Virus record (IMG/VR): IMGVR_UViG_3300028596_000009 | Coordinates: 62,001-126,000 of that record | From: a virus | DNA length: 64,000 bases | Direction: 5' to 3' (one strand) | Shown here: positions 37,064 through 44,760 of the stretch, in pieces | Numbering within the stretch: the first letter of the stretch is position 1 | How the letters are laid out: each line of letters starts with the position of its first letter | Notes under the pieces: model-generated | What the model saw: only the letters and a program-made list of their open reading frames with translations | The model's database searches: none | Told to the model about the DNA's origin: nothing | Made by a program: the position numbers and the translations under genes

Positions 37064-37377
37064 CGGCGGATTCCCACTGGGGCCCGAGTCCGTTCCACCC
37101 GGGGTCCACGGAGCACAGGGGGCGCCGCGAGGACTGCTCGGGCCCGGACTGCGGGCCTCCTCCCCGGATCCCTGACGACTGGGGTGCCTGGTGTCCGCAC
37201 GGCAAGCATGTCGTGGTCCATGACCCGGAGTGTGTGGACGAGTGGGGCAATCCGTTCGGTCGGGTGGTGGATCCGTGGCCGTGTGACCGGTGCACGCAGG
37301 CCGAGTTCGAGGCGGATCAGGAGAGGGCGTACCACGAATCCTGTCCGTCGTGGGAAGAGATCTACGGACTGCACTGA
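37060..37377 (+). CDS. Cys/Pro-rich hypothetical protein
   Basis: 105 residues; GTG overlaps the previous stop. Many Pro, His and Cys (CSGPDCG; WCPHGKH; DPECVDE; CDRC), enough for one or two zinc sites. Acidic C-terminus. Confidence 0.65.
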   Translation: MTADSHWGPSPFHPGSTEHRGRREDCSGPDCGPPPRIPDDWGAWCPHGKHVVVHDPECVDEWGNPFGRVVDPWPCDRCTQAEFEADQERAYHESCPSWEEIYGLH

Positions 37378-37410
37378 GCAAGTCGGCGACCGCCAGGGTG
37401 GAGACAAACA

Positions 37411-37430
37411 CCTTGGCGGTCGTCTAATGT
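37411..37430 (+). promoter_or_regulatory. TTGGCGGTCGTC-TAATGT promoter element
   Basis: CCTTGGCGGTCGTCTAATGT closely matches CCTTGGCGGTCATGTAATGT at 40387 and resembles the spacer-plus-10 at 27.42 kb. GAGACA 18 bases upstream of TAATGT may be the -35. It could be an extended -10 or an activator/repressor site. Confidence 0.5.
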
Positions 37431-37453
37431 GTACTCCGGAAAGGAGCTACAGC

Positions 37454-38263
37454 ATGAGCAGGATCTACTTCCACACTCCGACCGGGACCGGCGAGGTTCT
37501 CGGCTCCGAGCGGTTCCATCTCGGTGGCCTCATCGACGACTACACCGACACCTTCCTGCGGAAGATCCAGGACACGTACCCCGACCGCATCAGAGGGATC
37601 GTCAGCCCGAAGGCTCTCGCCGAGAACATCCGGCTGTACAACACGCCTCAGGAGTTCCGGAAAACCTTCACCGCGCTCTCGTCGTACAACAAGCGCCTTC
37701 TGGCGTGGAAGGGAACCGAGTTCGAGACCTTCTCCACCAAGATGAACACGGCGCACAGGAGCGGCGACGACGACCTGATCCTGGCCACGATGATCTACTC
37801 GACGTGCGAGGTGCACGGCTGGGTCGACGGCCCGGACCGCGAGTGGTTCGCCGACAAGATCGACCACGCCCTGTGCGCCGGAACCTTCCGCGAAAGCCAC
37901 GGCTGGGAAGGCGTCATCGAGCTTCTGCTGGCCAACGACCACGGCGAGGTGGTCATGTCGTACTCGGTCACCGGCGGCTTCCCCGACCTGCGGATCGTCA
38001 GCCCCGACATCGACTGGGACGACTACGGGGCCTGTTCGCAGGCGGAAAAGCGCTGGGAGGAACTCGGCGCCGAGGGCCGCTGGAAGGCCGGGATGGGAGC
38101 CCTGCACAGGGACGGCACCCTCCAGATCTCGCCGCTGAAGTGGGGCAGGCAGTACGCCGGGGCGAACTTCGCCCTCCAGGATCTGATGTACGACGACTGG
38201 CGCGAGCGGCTCGACAAGGCCGTGGACATGCCGAAGGGACCGATCGACCCGTGGACGAAGTGA
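37454..38263 (+). CDS. hypothetical protein
   Basis: 269 residues, ATG behind GGAAAGGAGCTACAGC. Alpha/beta, neutral, with a regular helical middle (FRKTFTALSSYNKRLLAWKG) and Trp/Asp-rich C-terminal half. No motif recognised; own promoter suggests good expression. Confidence 0.75.
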   Translation: MSRIYFHTPTGTGEVLGSERFHLGGLIDDYTDTFLRKIQDTYPDRIRGIVSPKALAENIRLYNTPQEFRKTFTALSSYNKRLLAWKGTEFETFSTKMNTAHRSGDDDLILATMIYSTCEVHGWVDGPDREWFADKIDHALCAGTFRESHGWEGVIELLLANDHGEVVMSYSVTGGFPDLRIVSPDIDWDDYGACSQAEKRWEELGAEGRWKAGMGALHRDGTLQISPLKWGRQYAGANFALQDLMYDDWRERLDKAVDMPKGPIDPWTK

Positions 38264-38829
38264 CCTACCCGAAGCTGCTGAAGGCCATCTGCGGCTACAT
38301 GGGCTGGACTCTCCAGCACGGGCCACCGACCCGTACGCGTGTCGTCATGCCGCCGGACTACAACATCCGTATCGTGCTGCCGAAGGTGCCGCGCAGCGAC
38401 CCGTTCTACGCCCTGGACAAGGCGGTCCGCGACAGCCTGCTGGAGATACTCGACGGCTACGAGCACAAGAACGCCACACCGTTCTCCCAGAAGTCGTACC
38501 GCTCGCTGCTGACCGGCTTCCAGTCGATGTACGTGGAGCAGGTCCAGGCCCGTCACCACGCGGAGCGCCAGCGGCACGGTTCCCCGGAAGAGGAGAAGGC
38601 TGTGGAGACGGACGACAGCGACCTGGAGAAGGTCCTGATGAGCAGGGTGGAGCTGAAGACGCCCGGCAGCCTGGAGGAGGCCAGGGACTTCCTGGAGAAG
38701 CTTCTGGTGCCCGGCATCACGGCACAGGGCAGGAGTCCTCACGAGGCCCGCACCGAGGCGATGAACCTGCTCGGCGCGTTCCAGCGCATGGCGTACCTGA
38801 AGGGCCTCGCCGAGGGTCGTGGCGAGTAG
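38260..38829 (+). CDS. hypothetical helical protein
   Basis: 189 residues from the GTG overlapping the previous stop (a GTG three codons earlier is also possible). N-terminal alpha/beta part, then helices with basic residues (SYRSLLTGFQSMYVEQVQ), an acidic linker, and a last helical bundle with ARTEAMNLLGAFQRM. Function unknown. Confidence 0.7.
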   Translation: MTYPKLLKAICGYMGWTLQHGPPTRTRVVMPPDYNIRIVLPKVPRSDPFYALDKAVRDSLLEILDGYEHKNATPFSQKSYRSLLTGFQSMYVEQVQARHHAERQRHGSPEEEKAVETDDSDLEKVLMSRVELKTPGSLEEARDFLEKLLVPGITAQGRSPHEARTEAMNLLGAFQRMAYLKGLAEGRGE

Positions 38830-38852
38830 GCTCATCGACGGTCATGCGACCC

Positions 38853-38887
38853 GGCCCCCGTACCGAACCCCATCCGGTGCGGGGGCC
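38853..38887. terminator. bidirectional terminator between convergent genes
   Basis: GGCCCCCGTACCG pairs with CGGTGCGGGGGCC (13 bp, one G-T). No T tract, but it sits exactly between a plus and a minus gene ending towards each other. Confidence 0.65.
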
Positions 38888-38900
38888 TCGCCGTGTCCGG

Positions 38901-40052
38901 CTACGAGGCGATGTCCCAGGCGTGTTCCACGGGGCTGTCGTCGAGGTCGTCCTTGAGCTTGGCGATCTGGGCCTGGAGCTTGCGCTTGTCGTTGCCGAGG
39001 GTCATCGGTCCGTGTCCGTGCCACTGGATCTGTCCGGTGCCGGGCGGCATGACGTAGCCCAGCTCGTCGCACTCCAGGCAGTCGGCGATGAACAGCTTCT
39101 GCTGGGCGTGCTGGATCTCCAGCCGGTCGACCTGCTCCTGGAGTTCCTTCACAGCGGTGTCTTCCTGGCCCTCCACGGGGGCCGTGAACGCCTCGGAGGT
39201 CTCCAGTGGGGAATCTTCCAGAACCTGCGCCACGAGGCTCGCAGGGTAGCGCGCAGCCTTCCAGTCGGGGATCCGCTCCTTGACGAGGTCGCGGACCATC
39301 TCCTCGGTCCACCCCTTCGCCGCCATCATGCTGAGCCGGGCGATGATCCGCTTGCGGTTCTTGATGCCCACGGCGACCTTCGACGGCCACGGCACAGCGT
39401 CGAGAAGCCGCTCGGCCATGAGCAGGTCGTCACTCGTGATCTCGATGTTCTCGTCGTCCTGCCCCGCAGGGGCTTCCCTGTCCTCCTCATCCTCCTGCGG
39501 GCCGACCGAGGAGGGAGGAGGAGGAGTTCTAGTTATGGCTTCTTCTAGTTCCTGCACACCATGCTGTGCGTCCGGATGCACACCAGACTGTGCGTCCGGA
39601 CGCACACTAGACAGTGCATCCGGGCTGACCTGCGGGTTTGCATCAGGTTCGCTGTTCAGGACGTACCAGTCGCCAGTCGAGACCACGCCTTCGTACCCGG
39701 GTGGCGGAAGCTCATGGACCACGTACACGTTGCGCCTGCGGGTGTTGTTGTCCCCGTAGCGGTGGATCCGTATCTCGGCCAGGCCGAGCGGAACGAGTTC
39801 GGTGTTGATGACCTTGCTGATGCTGTTCCTGTGCACCCCGGCCATGTCGGCGAGGTTGTCCTGGGATGGCCACGCCAGGGTGTCTCCGCGCGAGGCGTTC
39901 AGGTGGGAGAGGAGAAGTGCGTATACGCGCAGCCCGAGATGGGACAAACCCTCCAGGTGCAGCACCCAGTGAGGGATCGGAGTGAACGGCACGCGACGGC
40001 CGCCTCGGACTTCCGCCCCCGTAGCGGGGTCGACACTGAGCCCATTGGTCAC
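38901..40052 (-). CDS. winged-helix replication-initiator-like protein
   Basis: 383 residues; start at the GTG six bases after AGGAGG (the frame is open further but without ribosome site). Residues ~35-100 form a winged helix (GLRVYALLLSHLNAS; TLAWPSQDNLADMAGVHRNS as HTH; a wing with RIHRYGDNNTRRRN). A flexible Pro/Asp repeat region follows (~140-165), then a helical domain (~200-290) and a C-terminal coiled coil with a Cys/His cluster (CLECDELGY ... WHGHG). Winged helix plus linker plus C-terminal partner domain resembles phage initiators such as lambda O. It is the only minus-strand gene here, has its own palindromic control region, and carries iteron-like repeats inside the linker. Could also be a repressor. 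Confidence 0.7.
   Translation of the reverse strand: MTNGLSVDPATGAEVRGGRRVPFTPIPHWVLHLEGLSHLGLRVYALLLSHLNASRGDTLAWPSQDNLADMAGVHRNSISKVINTELVPLGLAEIRIHRYGDNNTRRRNVYVVHELPPPGYEGVVSTGDWYVLNSEPDANPQVSPDALSSVRPDAQSGVHPDAQHGVQELEEAITRTPPPPSSVGPQEDEEDREAPAGQDDENIEITSDDLLMAERLLDAVPWPSKVAVGIKNRKRIIARLSMMAAKGWTEEMVRDLVKERIPDWKAARYPASLVAQVLEDSPLETSEAFTAPVEGQEDTAVKELQEQVDRLEIQHAQQKLFIADCLECDELGYVMPPGTGQIQWHGHGPMTLGNDKRKLQAQIAKLKDDLDDSPVEHAWDIAS
39565..39623. repeat. three 24-bp repeats with palindromic cores (iteron-like)
   Basis: Units begin at 39565, 39589 and 39613. The core TGTGCGTCCGGATGCACA (39565-39582) is a near-perfect palindrome, TGTGCGTCCGGACGCACA (39589-39606) is perfect, and the third keeps AGTGCATCCGG. 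They encode an 8-residue repeat (PDAQxGVH type) in the linker of the initiator-like protein. Palindromic cores in tandem are more than the amino-acid repeat requires, so they may be protein-binding sites. Confidence 0.7.
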
Positions 40053-40078
40053 TACAGCCTCCTGCGAACCAGGCGGGA

Positions 40079-40145
40079 GTGACAAGCGTCCGGTCACACT
40101 CGTATGGTGTGATTGGGATGGATGCGGTTCTGGCTGGCTTGTCAC
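40079..40145. promoter_or_regulatory. nested palindromes upstream of initiator-like gene
   Basis: TCACAC-N7-GTGTGA (40094-40112) lies 42-60 bases upstream of the minus-strand GTG. A 9-bp inverted repeat GTGACAAGC/GCTTGTCAC (40079-40087 and 40137-40145) encloses it. Likely operator for autoregulation or a regulator of divergent transcription. Confidence 0.55.
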
Positions 40146-40164
40146 TACCGCAAATCTTGGCGAC

Positions 40165-40188
40165 AAGGGGCCGTGACGGGCCCCTTTC
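40165..40188 (+). terminator. intrinsic terminator in non-coding gap
   Basis: AAGGGGCC pairs perfectly with GGCCCCTT, loop GTGACG, followed by TTC. It lies ~60 bases after the palindrome with no convincing gene before it, so it may end a short RNA transcribed from the control region. Confidence 0.6.
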
Positions 40189-40430
40189 GCATGTCTACGG
40201 CCTGACTCTACTCTCGTCGGCCCGCGCCAGGGGGATCATCCTCGGCCTCCTACTCCAGTCTGTCGCAGGGGTGTTGCTCCCCCTCCTGGGCTGGCTGTGC
40301 GTGTACCGCTTTCTTCGGCTTTGCGCCAGTATTCCCGTGCGAGATCATCGATGTGACACGCATCACACGGGCAGACACTTTCTTACCCTTGGCGGTCATG
40401 TAATGTTGGGTCCACGGAAAGGGGAACACC
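40189..40430. promoter_or_regulatory. non-coding control region before the 40.4-kb gene
   Basis: No convincing gene. It contains TGTGA-N6-TCACA (40352-40367), related to the half-sites near 40.1 kb, and CCTTGGCGGTCATG-TAATGT (40387-40406), a shared promoter element, then the GGAAAGGGGA ribosome site. Confidence 0.55.
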
Positions 40431-41156
40431 ATGAACCGCAAGATCTTCGCCGGTGACCGGTACGAGAACGTCGCCACCGGCGCCGTCGTCCAGGTCACCG
40501 CGCACAGCACCACCAGCCGAGTCGAGGTCGCCACCGTCAACGCGGCAGGCGCCCTCGTCAACAAGCGGACCATCGGTGCCAACGACCTGCACGAGGACGC
40601 CAAGACCAAGCAGGGCAACCCGCGCAAGTCCGGCTACGTCCGCATCGACGCCCTCGTGGCGGCCAAGAAGAAGGAGGAGCGCATCATCGACGCCGACCAG
40701 GACATCGACTACGACCAGCTCGACACCGGGCAGCTCGTCAAGTTCATCGCCCAGCGCGAGGCCCAGGCCAAGCTGCTCAAGGAGCAGGCCGAGGCCGCCA
40801 AGACCGTCCTGCGGGCGCGTGTCACCGAGCGCGGCACCCGGGTCTACGGCGACATCGCCGTCAACGCGGCGGCCAACTCCAAGTTCGACCCCAAGCTCGC
40901 CCTGCGCAACCTGACCCCCGAGCAGTACCGGTCGATCTGCGTCCTCAAGCCCGACGGCACCCAGGCCAAGAAGCTCCTCGGCGAGGAGAGCGCCGCCTAC
41001 CAGTCCACCCTCGCCAAGGGCGACTGGCGCCTGACGGTCCGCCTCGCCACCGACGAGGATCGCGAGGCCGAGCTGATGGCCCAGAAGGCGCACGACGTCG
41101 CCACCTTCGTTCCCGGATCCACCCTGAACGAGGACGGGGAGGTGCCGTTCGGATGA
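40431..41156 (+). CDS. hypothetical protein, probably abundant
   Basis: 241 residues, ATG behind GGAAAGGGGAACACC and its own promoter. N-terminal small beta domain (FAGDRYENVATGAVVQVTAH), then a coiled-coil middle (FIAQREAQAKLLKEQAEAAK) and an alpha/beta C-terminal part. Codons are strongly biased to C-ending forms, as in highly expressed actinobacterial genes. DNA binding through the beta domain is possible but unproven. Confidence 0.75.
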   Translation: MNRKIFAGDRYENVATGAVVQVTAHSTTSRVEVATVNAAGALVNKRTIGANDLHEDAKTKQGNPRKSGYVRIDALVAAKKKEERIIDADQDIDYDQLDTGQLVKFIAQREAQAKLLKEQAEAAKTVLRARVTERGTRVYGDIAVNAAANSKFDPKLALRNLTPEQYRSICVLKPDGTQAKKLLGEESAAYQSTLAKGDWRLTVRLATDEDREAELMAQKAHDVATFVPGSTLNEDGEVPFG

Positions 41157-41395
41157 GCCGGATACCTCCGAAGACCGGCGGCCACGCCCGGAACCACTGG
41201 AGGGCGGCTGAGAAGACCCGGGACGGCGAGGGCGAGTGGGTGCGGGTGTTCGACTGCCCCACCCTGAACGCCGCCCGGACGATGGCCCGGAACATCCGGT
41301 ACGGCACGTTCGCCGCCTGGCAGCCGGAAGGCGAGTTCGACGCGAAGTTCCAACTGGGTGAACTGGACTATGAGGTCCACGCCCGCAAGATCTGA
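41153..41395 (+). CDS. small basic protein
   Basis: 80 residues; ATG overlaps the previous stop. Basic N-terminal third (KTGGHARNHWRAAEKTR), then beta strands with aromatic residues. No family recognised. Confidence 0.7.
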   Translation: MSRIPPKTGGHARNHWRAAEKTRDGEGEWVRVFDCPTLNAARTMARNIRYGTFAAWQPEGEFDAKFQLGELDYEVHARKI

Positions 41396-41404
41396 AGGGC
41401 CCAC

Positions 41405-41451
41405 GCCGGGTGGAAGCAGCGCCCTGTTCAGGGAAAAGCTCACCACCCGGC
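41405..41451 (+). terminator. intergenic hairpin
   Basis: GCCGGGTGG pairs perfectly with CCACCCGGC (9 bp) across a 29-base loop; no T tract. Confidence 0.4.
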
Positions 41452-41472
41452 CTCCATGGAAAGGGGAGAGGC

Positions 41473-41667
41473 ATGTTCGAGAAGCACCGGAAGCGCAAGG
41501 CGGAACGGGCAGTCATCGAAGCCGAGACGTTCGTCGACAGCGTGACCGAGAAGTACTACAAGATCCTCGCCAGCGAGGGGATCGAGGCGGCCAATGCGTA
41601 CTTTGCCGACATGGATCCCATGGTGAAGGCCGTCATCGAGCGGGCCCGCCGTAAGAGTTCCGGCTGA
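41473..41667 (+). CDS. small charged helical protein
   Basis: 64 residues, ATG behind GGAAAGGGGAGAGGC. Starts with a basic run (EKHRKRKAER) and is helical throughout; ends VIERARRKSSG. Its stop overlaps the next ATG. Confidence 0.68.
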   Translation: MFEKHRKRKAERAVIEAETFVDSVTEKYYKILASEGIEAANAYFADMDPMVKAVIERARRKSSG

Positions 41668-41951
41668 TGACCTCCCCGTACAAGGCGGACGACATCTGCT
41701 TCTACTGTTCGCACACCTTCGCGGAACACACCCTGATCGTCCAAACCTGCGCCGCCTGTGCCGAACTCCAGGACGGAATGCCCCGGCTCCCCGGTCACGA
41801 AGAGCGGTGCATCCGATTCCGCAAGACTGACTTCTGCGGTGAATGCAGCGCTCGGATCGCCTGGGACTCCTGGCTGAATGAGTACCACCATGCCGAACCG
41901 GCGCTGGACGACGACCACATGCCGTACCGGAGGAGGAAGTCCCGTGTGTAG
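41667..41951 (+). CDS. zinc-binding protein
   Basis: 94 residues; ATG overlaps the previous stop. Cys pairs C-x2-C (CFYC, ~11), C-x2-C (CAAC, ~28), C-x2-C (CGEC, ~57) and nearby His give one or two zinc sites. Basic tail (RRRKSRV). Confidence 0.72.
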   Translation: MTSPYKADDICFYCSHTFAEHTLIVQTCAACAELQDGMPRLPGHEERCIRFRKTDFCGECSARIAWDSWLNEYHHAEPALDDDHMPYRRRKSRV

Positions 41952-42219
41952 TGCGTGCGAGCCGGACGGACTGCGGGGTCAGCGGGCGACCGACGAGGCC
42001 AGGGAGATACACGATCTGGCGTTCTTCTGGGTGAGCGAGGGGTGGTTCGAGTACGACGTCGAGTGGGATCCGCAGCTCGGAATCCACGAGATCACCGTTC
42101 AGCTCCCCGACGACCCGAACGAGCTGCTCATGACTCCGTGCCAGTTCGACACCTTCATCTTCGGAATGAAGGTCGCGCTCGACAAGCTGCGGACCGACGA
42201 CGGCGGCGCCAGTGTGTGA
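41944..42219 (+). CDS. hypothetical protein
   Basis: 91 residues from a GTG with GGAGGAAGTCCC, overlapping the previous gene by 8 bases. C-x2-C at the start (VCSAC), then an acidic alpha/beta body with Trp and Phe (HDLAFFWVSEGWFEYDVEW). Confidence 0.65.
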   Translation: MCSACEPDGLRGQRATDEAREIHDLAFFWVSEGWFEYDVEWDPQLGIHEITVQLPDDPNELLMTPCQFDTFIFGMKVALDKLRTDDGGASV

Positions 42220-42445
42220 CTCCTGCCGCGAGTTCTACAACGGAGCCCCGGGACTGATGGGCAGTACGGAGGTCGCCGAGACCCTGAAGGTCTCCAGGTC
42301 GCGGGTCACCGAACTGGTCCGGTCCAACCGCGATTTCCCCAGGCCACTGGTGGTTCTGAGGGCGGGTCCCGTCTTCTGTGGCGTCGAGATCCACGAGTTC
42401 CTGCGCACCTGGACTCGCAAGTCTGGCCCGAAACCCAAGAAATGA
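42212..42445 (+). CDS. AlpA/excisionase-like HTH protein
   Basis: 77 residues; GTG overlaps the previous gene's end. MCDSCREF start, then GSTEVAETLKVSRSRVTELV (~17-36), a MerR-type HTH as in AlpA and excisionases, followed by FPRPLVVLRAGPVFCGVEIHEFL (wing and last helix) and a basic tail. Binds DNA as a regulator or directionality factor; no integrase is in the window. Confidence 0.8.
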   Translation: MCDSCREFYNGAPGLMGSTEVAETLKVSRSRVTELVRSNRDFPRPLVVLRAGPVFCGVEIHEFLRTWTRKSGPKPKK

Positions 42446-43335
42446 ACGAGGAGAAAAACGACATGAATGACGGCAGGGGCAGGGCGATGAGTACCACCGA
42501 AACCGAGAAGAAGATCATCATCTCGGTCGATCCGAGCCTTTCGCCCGAGGTGCAGGAAGAGCTGCGCAAGACCATCGAAAAGGGGTTCAAGGGCGCGGGC
42601 GGCTACTTCAGCGTCGAGGGGACCATGCTGGGAATGAGCTTCGGCATCTGCTCCGGCGGCCTTCTGTCGCTCGTCACTGAGGTGCCGTCGTCCATCGGAT
42701 ACACGATGGTTCTCGGCATGATCGGAGGCAACCTGGTCAGGGTCGCCATCCCCGGAGTCCGCAGGAAGATCAAGGTCGGCAACGCTGCCTGGGTCGCGTA
42801 CCGCGCCAACGAGTGGCGGACCTCCGACATCGGCTGGGAGGAAGGCGAGAAGCTGATCCAGCGGGCCTCCGAGTCGATCGAGTGGATCACCGGGTCCCTG
42901 GTGCACAGGGACGGCCAGATCGACACCGTGCACAACAACGTGGTCCTCCCGCGTCAGCTCTGGGACCTGATGGGCGACCTCACCGAACTTCAGAAGCACC
43001 GTGAGAACCGTCCGGTCGAAGGCAGCCCGCTCGCCGAGACCCACGACAAGGTCATCGGACAGATCAAGGTCAACTGCGAGCGTCGTGTCCTGGCCCTGGA
43101 GACCTACGCCCGGCAGGTCATGAGCGCCGACAAGCGGTACGCCGAGCTGGTGTCCGTCGAGATGCTGGAGTCGAAGTCTTCCAGCCTCATGGACCTGCTG
43201 GCCCGGACCTCCATCGTCGACCGTGACGTGTCGGAGCTGAACGGCCTGACCGCCGAGGCCACGCACCTCGTCGAGTCGTACCGCACCGCGCTGGCCGCCG
43301 CCCGTGAGGCCGGTCTCGCGCTGACTTCGGCCTGA
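42442..43335 (+). CDS. membrane-associated helical protein
   Basis: 297 residues; ATG overlaps the previous stop (internal ATGs at codons 8 and 16 are possible). Acidic start, a hydrophobic double segment at about 60-100 (GMSFGICSGGLLSLVTEVP; YTMVLGMIGGNLVRVAIPG), then a long helical region with coiled-coil character to the end. Single insertion into the membrane with a large cytoplasmic coil is likely. Confidence 0.72.
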   Translation: MNEEKNDMNDGRGRAMSTTETEKKIIISVDPSLSPEVQEELRKTIEKGFKGAGGYFSVEGTMLGMSFGICSGGLLSLVTEVPSSIGYTMVLGMIGGNLVRVAIPGVRRKIKVGNAAWVAYRANEWRTSDIGWEEGEKLIQRASESIEWITGSLVHRDGQIDTVHNNVVLPRQLWDLMGDLTELQKHRENRPVEGSPLAETHDKVIGQIKVNCERRVLALETYARQVMSADKRYAELVSVEMLESKSSSLMDLLARTSIVDRDVSELNGLTAEATHLVESYRTALAAAREAGLALTSA

Positions 43336-43345
43336 AGCACCCTTC

Positions 43346-43374
43346 GCCGGACGGTGAACCAGTAGCCGTCCGGC
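43346..43374 (+). terminator. intergenic hairpin
   Basis: GCCGGACGG pairs perfectly with CCGTCCGGC (9 bp); followed by CCCC, no T tract. Confidence 0.5.
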
Positions 43375-43393
43375 CCCTCGGAAAGGAGAACTG

Positions 43394-43609
43394 ATGGGAT
43401 TCGCCAACCGGTTCATCAGCACCCACACCAGGTGCCTGGCCGTCGACCGCGACGAGGAGGGCCGCATGCTGATGTGTGGCCGGTCCTACGGACACGACGA
43501 CCCGAAGGCGAAGAAGACGCCGACCGACCACTACGACCCGAGCGCCGAGGTGACCTGGGTGTCGGAGCGGGCGGAGCGGGCCCGGCGCAAGAAGGAGAAG
43601 AGCGCGTGA
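43394..43609 (+). CDS. small basic protein
   Basis: 71 residues, ATG behind GGAAAGGAGAACTG. Two Cys (~14, ~28), His-rich centre and a very basic end (RAERARRKKEKSA). Confidence 0.68.
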   Translation: MGFANRFISTHTRCLAVDRDEEGRMLMCGRSYGHDDPKAKKTPTDHYDPSAEVTWVSERAERARRKKEKSA

Positions 43610-43983
43610 AGTACTACTTGCGCCAGCTGCACGAGATGAACGGAACGCTGCACACCTACAGCGGAGAGCCCGGCTCGGTCACTGGCGACCCGCACGATCT
43701 GTTCCCGAAGCAGGTGCGGAAGATGTGGCGTAAGTGGGACGCGCGGGACGTGGAGCTGGGATTCAAGCCGACCCCGCACACCAAGACGGGCCTCGCCTAC
43801 GGCATCTGGGCTCTTCCGGACAGCACCTGGTCCGTGGCCGAGGCGGCTGCCTGGGCCGAGAAGAACCCGGGCTTGATGGAGCTGTACGTCATTCTGTACA
43901 GCAGTTGGAAGCCGACCAGGCTCGCCGTGCACCCGGACAACCCGGTCGTGTTCGACAAGCCGCTCATCCCGTTCGAGGAGTAG
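43606..43983 (+). CDS. hypothetical protein
   Basis: 125 residues; GTG overlaps the previous stop. Trp/Tyr-rich alpha/beta protein (KMWRKWDARDVELGF; ELYVILYSSWKPTRL). No family recognised. Confidence 0.7.
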   Translation: MKYYLRQLHEMNGTLHTYSGEPGSVTGDPHDLFPKQVRKMWRKWDARDVELGFKPTPHTKTGLAYGIWALPDSTWSVAEAAAWAEKNPGLMELYVILYSSWKPTRLAVHPDNPVVFDKPLIPFEE

Positions 43984-43985
43984 AC

Positions 43986-44234
43986 ATGGGTCACCAGTGG
44001 CAGGACGTCGGCCGGGGCATATTGTTCCGCACCCGCAACGTCAACATCACCGAGCCGTACCGGGAAGCGCTCGGCGTCAAGGAAAAGCTGAACGGCATGG
44101 CTGCGTACTGCGACGGGGACGGGTGCGAGATCGCCCCCTGCGGTACGTACATGATCCACAAGACCGGCTGCGCCGCCATGTACAACCCGCGCACCGACGG
44201 CGGGACCGGCATGCAGGACGAGGAGTGCGGATGA
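43986..44234 (+). CDS. small Cys-containing protein
   Basis: 82 residues. Cys at about 42, 47, 52 and 61 (YCDGDGCEIAPCGTY ... KTGCAAMY), consistent with a zinc site or disulfides. Its stop overlaps the next ATG. Confidence 0.66.
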   Translation: MGHQWQDVGRGILFRTRNVNITEPYREALGVKEKLNGMAAYCDGDGCEIAPCGTYMIHKTGCAAMYNPRTDGGTGMQDEECG

Positions 44235-44464
44235 GCAAGGTCTGCGCCTTCCTGCACTTCAGGTCCAGCAAGATCGTCGCCAACGTGACGCTCTACCAGG
44301 TGCCGCGTATCGGTGAGCGGATGAGTTACTTCGAGTACCCCGGCGAGAAAGATGCGGTCAGGGGAACTGTCACTGACGTCGAGTGGATCAGCAGCCCGCT
44401 TGGGGCCCTGAGCCAGACCGTCCGCGTCTACATCAGCGACACTATCGAGGAGGTACCGGCGTGA
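44231..44464 (+). CDS. tandem paralogue 1 (small beta protein)
   Basis: 77 residues; ATG overlaps the previous stop. Pattern: strand, then QVPRIGERMSYFEYPG, then TVTDVEW and a closing strand. The next two genes share the P-x-(I/V)GE/Q turn and the VEW/IYW strand, so the three form a tandem family of small beta-barrel-like proteins. Confidence 0.68.
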   Translation: MSKVCAFLHFRSSKIVANVTLYQVPRIGERMSYFEYPGEKDAVRGTVTDVEWISSPLGALSQTVRVYISDTIEEVPA

Positions 44465-44760
44465 TCCGGGCCATGGTCGACATTCACTATGTGGAGTCGC
44501 TCAAGCCGTCCTCGGTGATCCTCTGCTTCGAAGCCCTGCCCCGGGTCGGCGAATGCCTGGAGGTGGACCTGGAGACGCTCGGCATCACCGACTTCGCCGA
44601 GATCGACAAGCTGGGTATCGGGTGGAGTCTGAACGGCAGGCGCGGCCTGTCCCTGACGGTCCGGAGCATCTACTGGCAGCCGGACAATTCGGGCGAGAAC
44701 GGGCCGGTGATGCTTCCCGTCCTCAACGTCGAGTCCTGGCAGTCGAAGGAGCGCACGTGA
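44461..44760 (+). CDS. tandem paralogue 2 (small beta protein)
   Basis: 99 residues; GTG overlaps the previous stop. ALPRVGECLEVDLETLG matches the central turn of its neighbours; SIYWQPDNSGENGPVMLPVL is the closing part. Function unknown. Confidence 0.68.
   Translation: MIRAMVDIHYVESLKPSSVILCFEALPRVGECLEVDLETLGITDFAEIDKLGIGWSLNGRRGLSLTVRSIYWQPDNSGENGPVMLPVLNVESWQSKERT

Noticed and set aside
39541-39630. CRISPR array
   Set aside because: Only three 24-bp units, without unique spacers, lying inside a protein gene; they encode an amino-acid repeat.
40079-40456. Plus-strand ORF of 125 codons across the initiator control region
   Set aside because: It covers palindromes, a terminator hairpin and a promoter, and ends inside a well-supported gene in another frame. 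Treated as non-coding regulatory DNA.
42212-42445. Lysogeny module around the AlpA/excisionase-like gene
   Set aside because: No integrase, attachment-site core or repressor pair is seen nearby, so the HTH protein alone does not support a temperate lifestyle.
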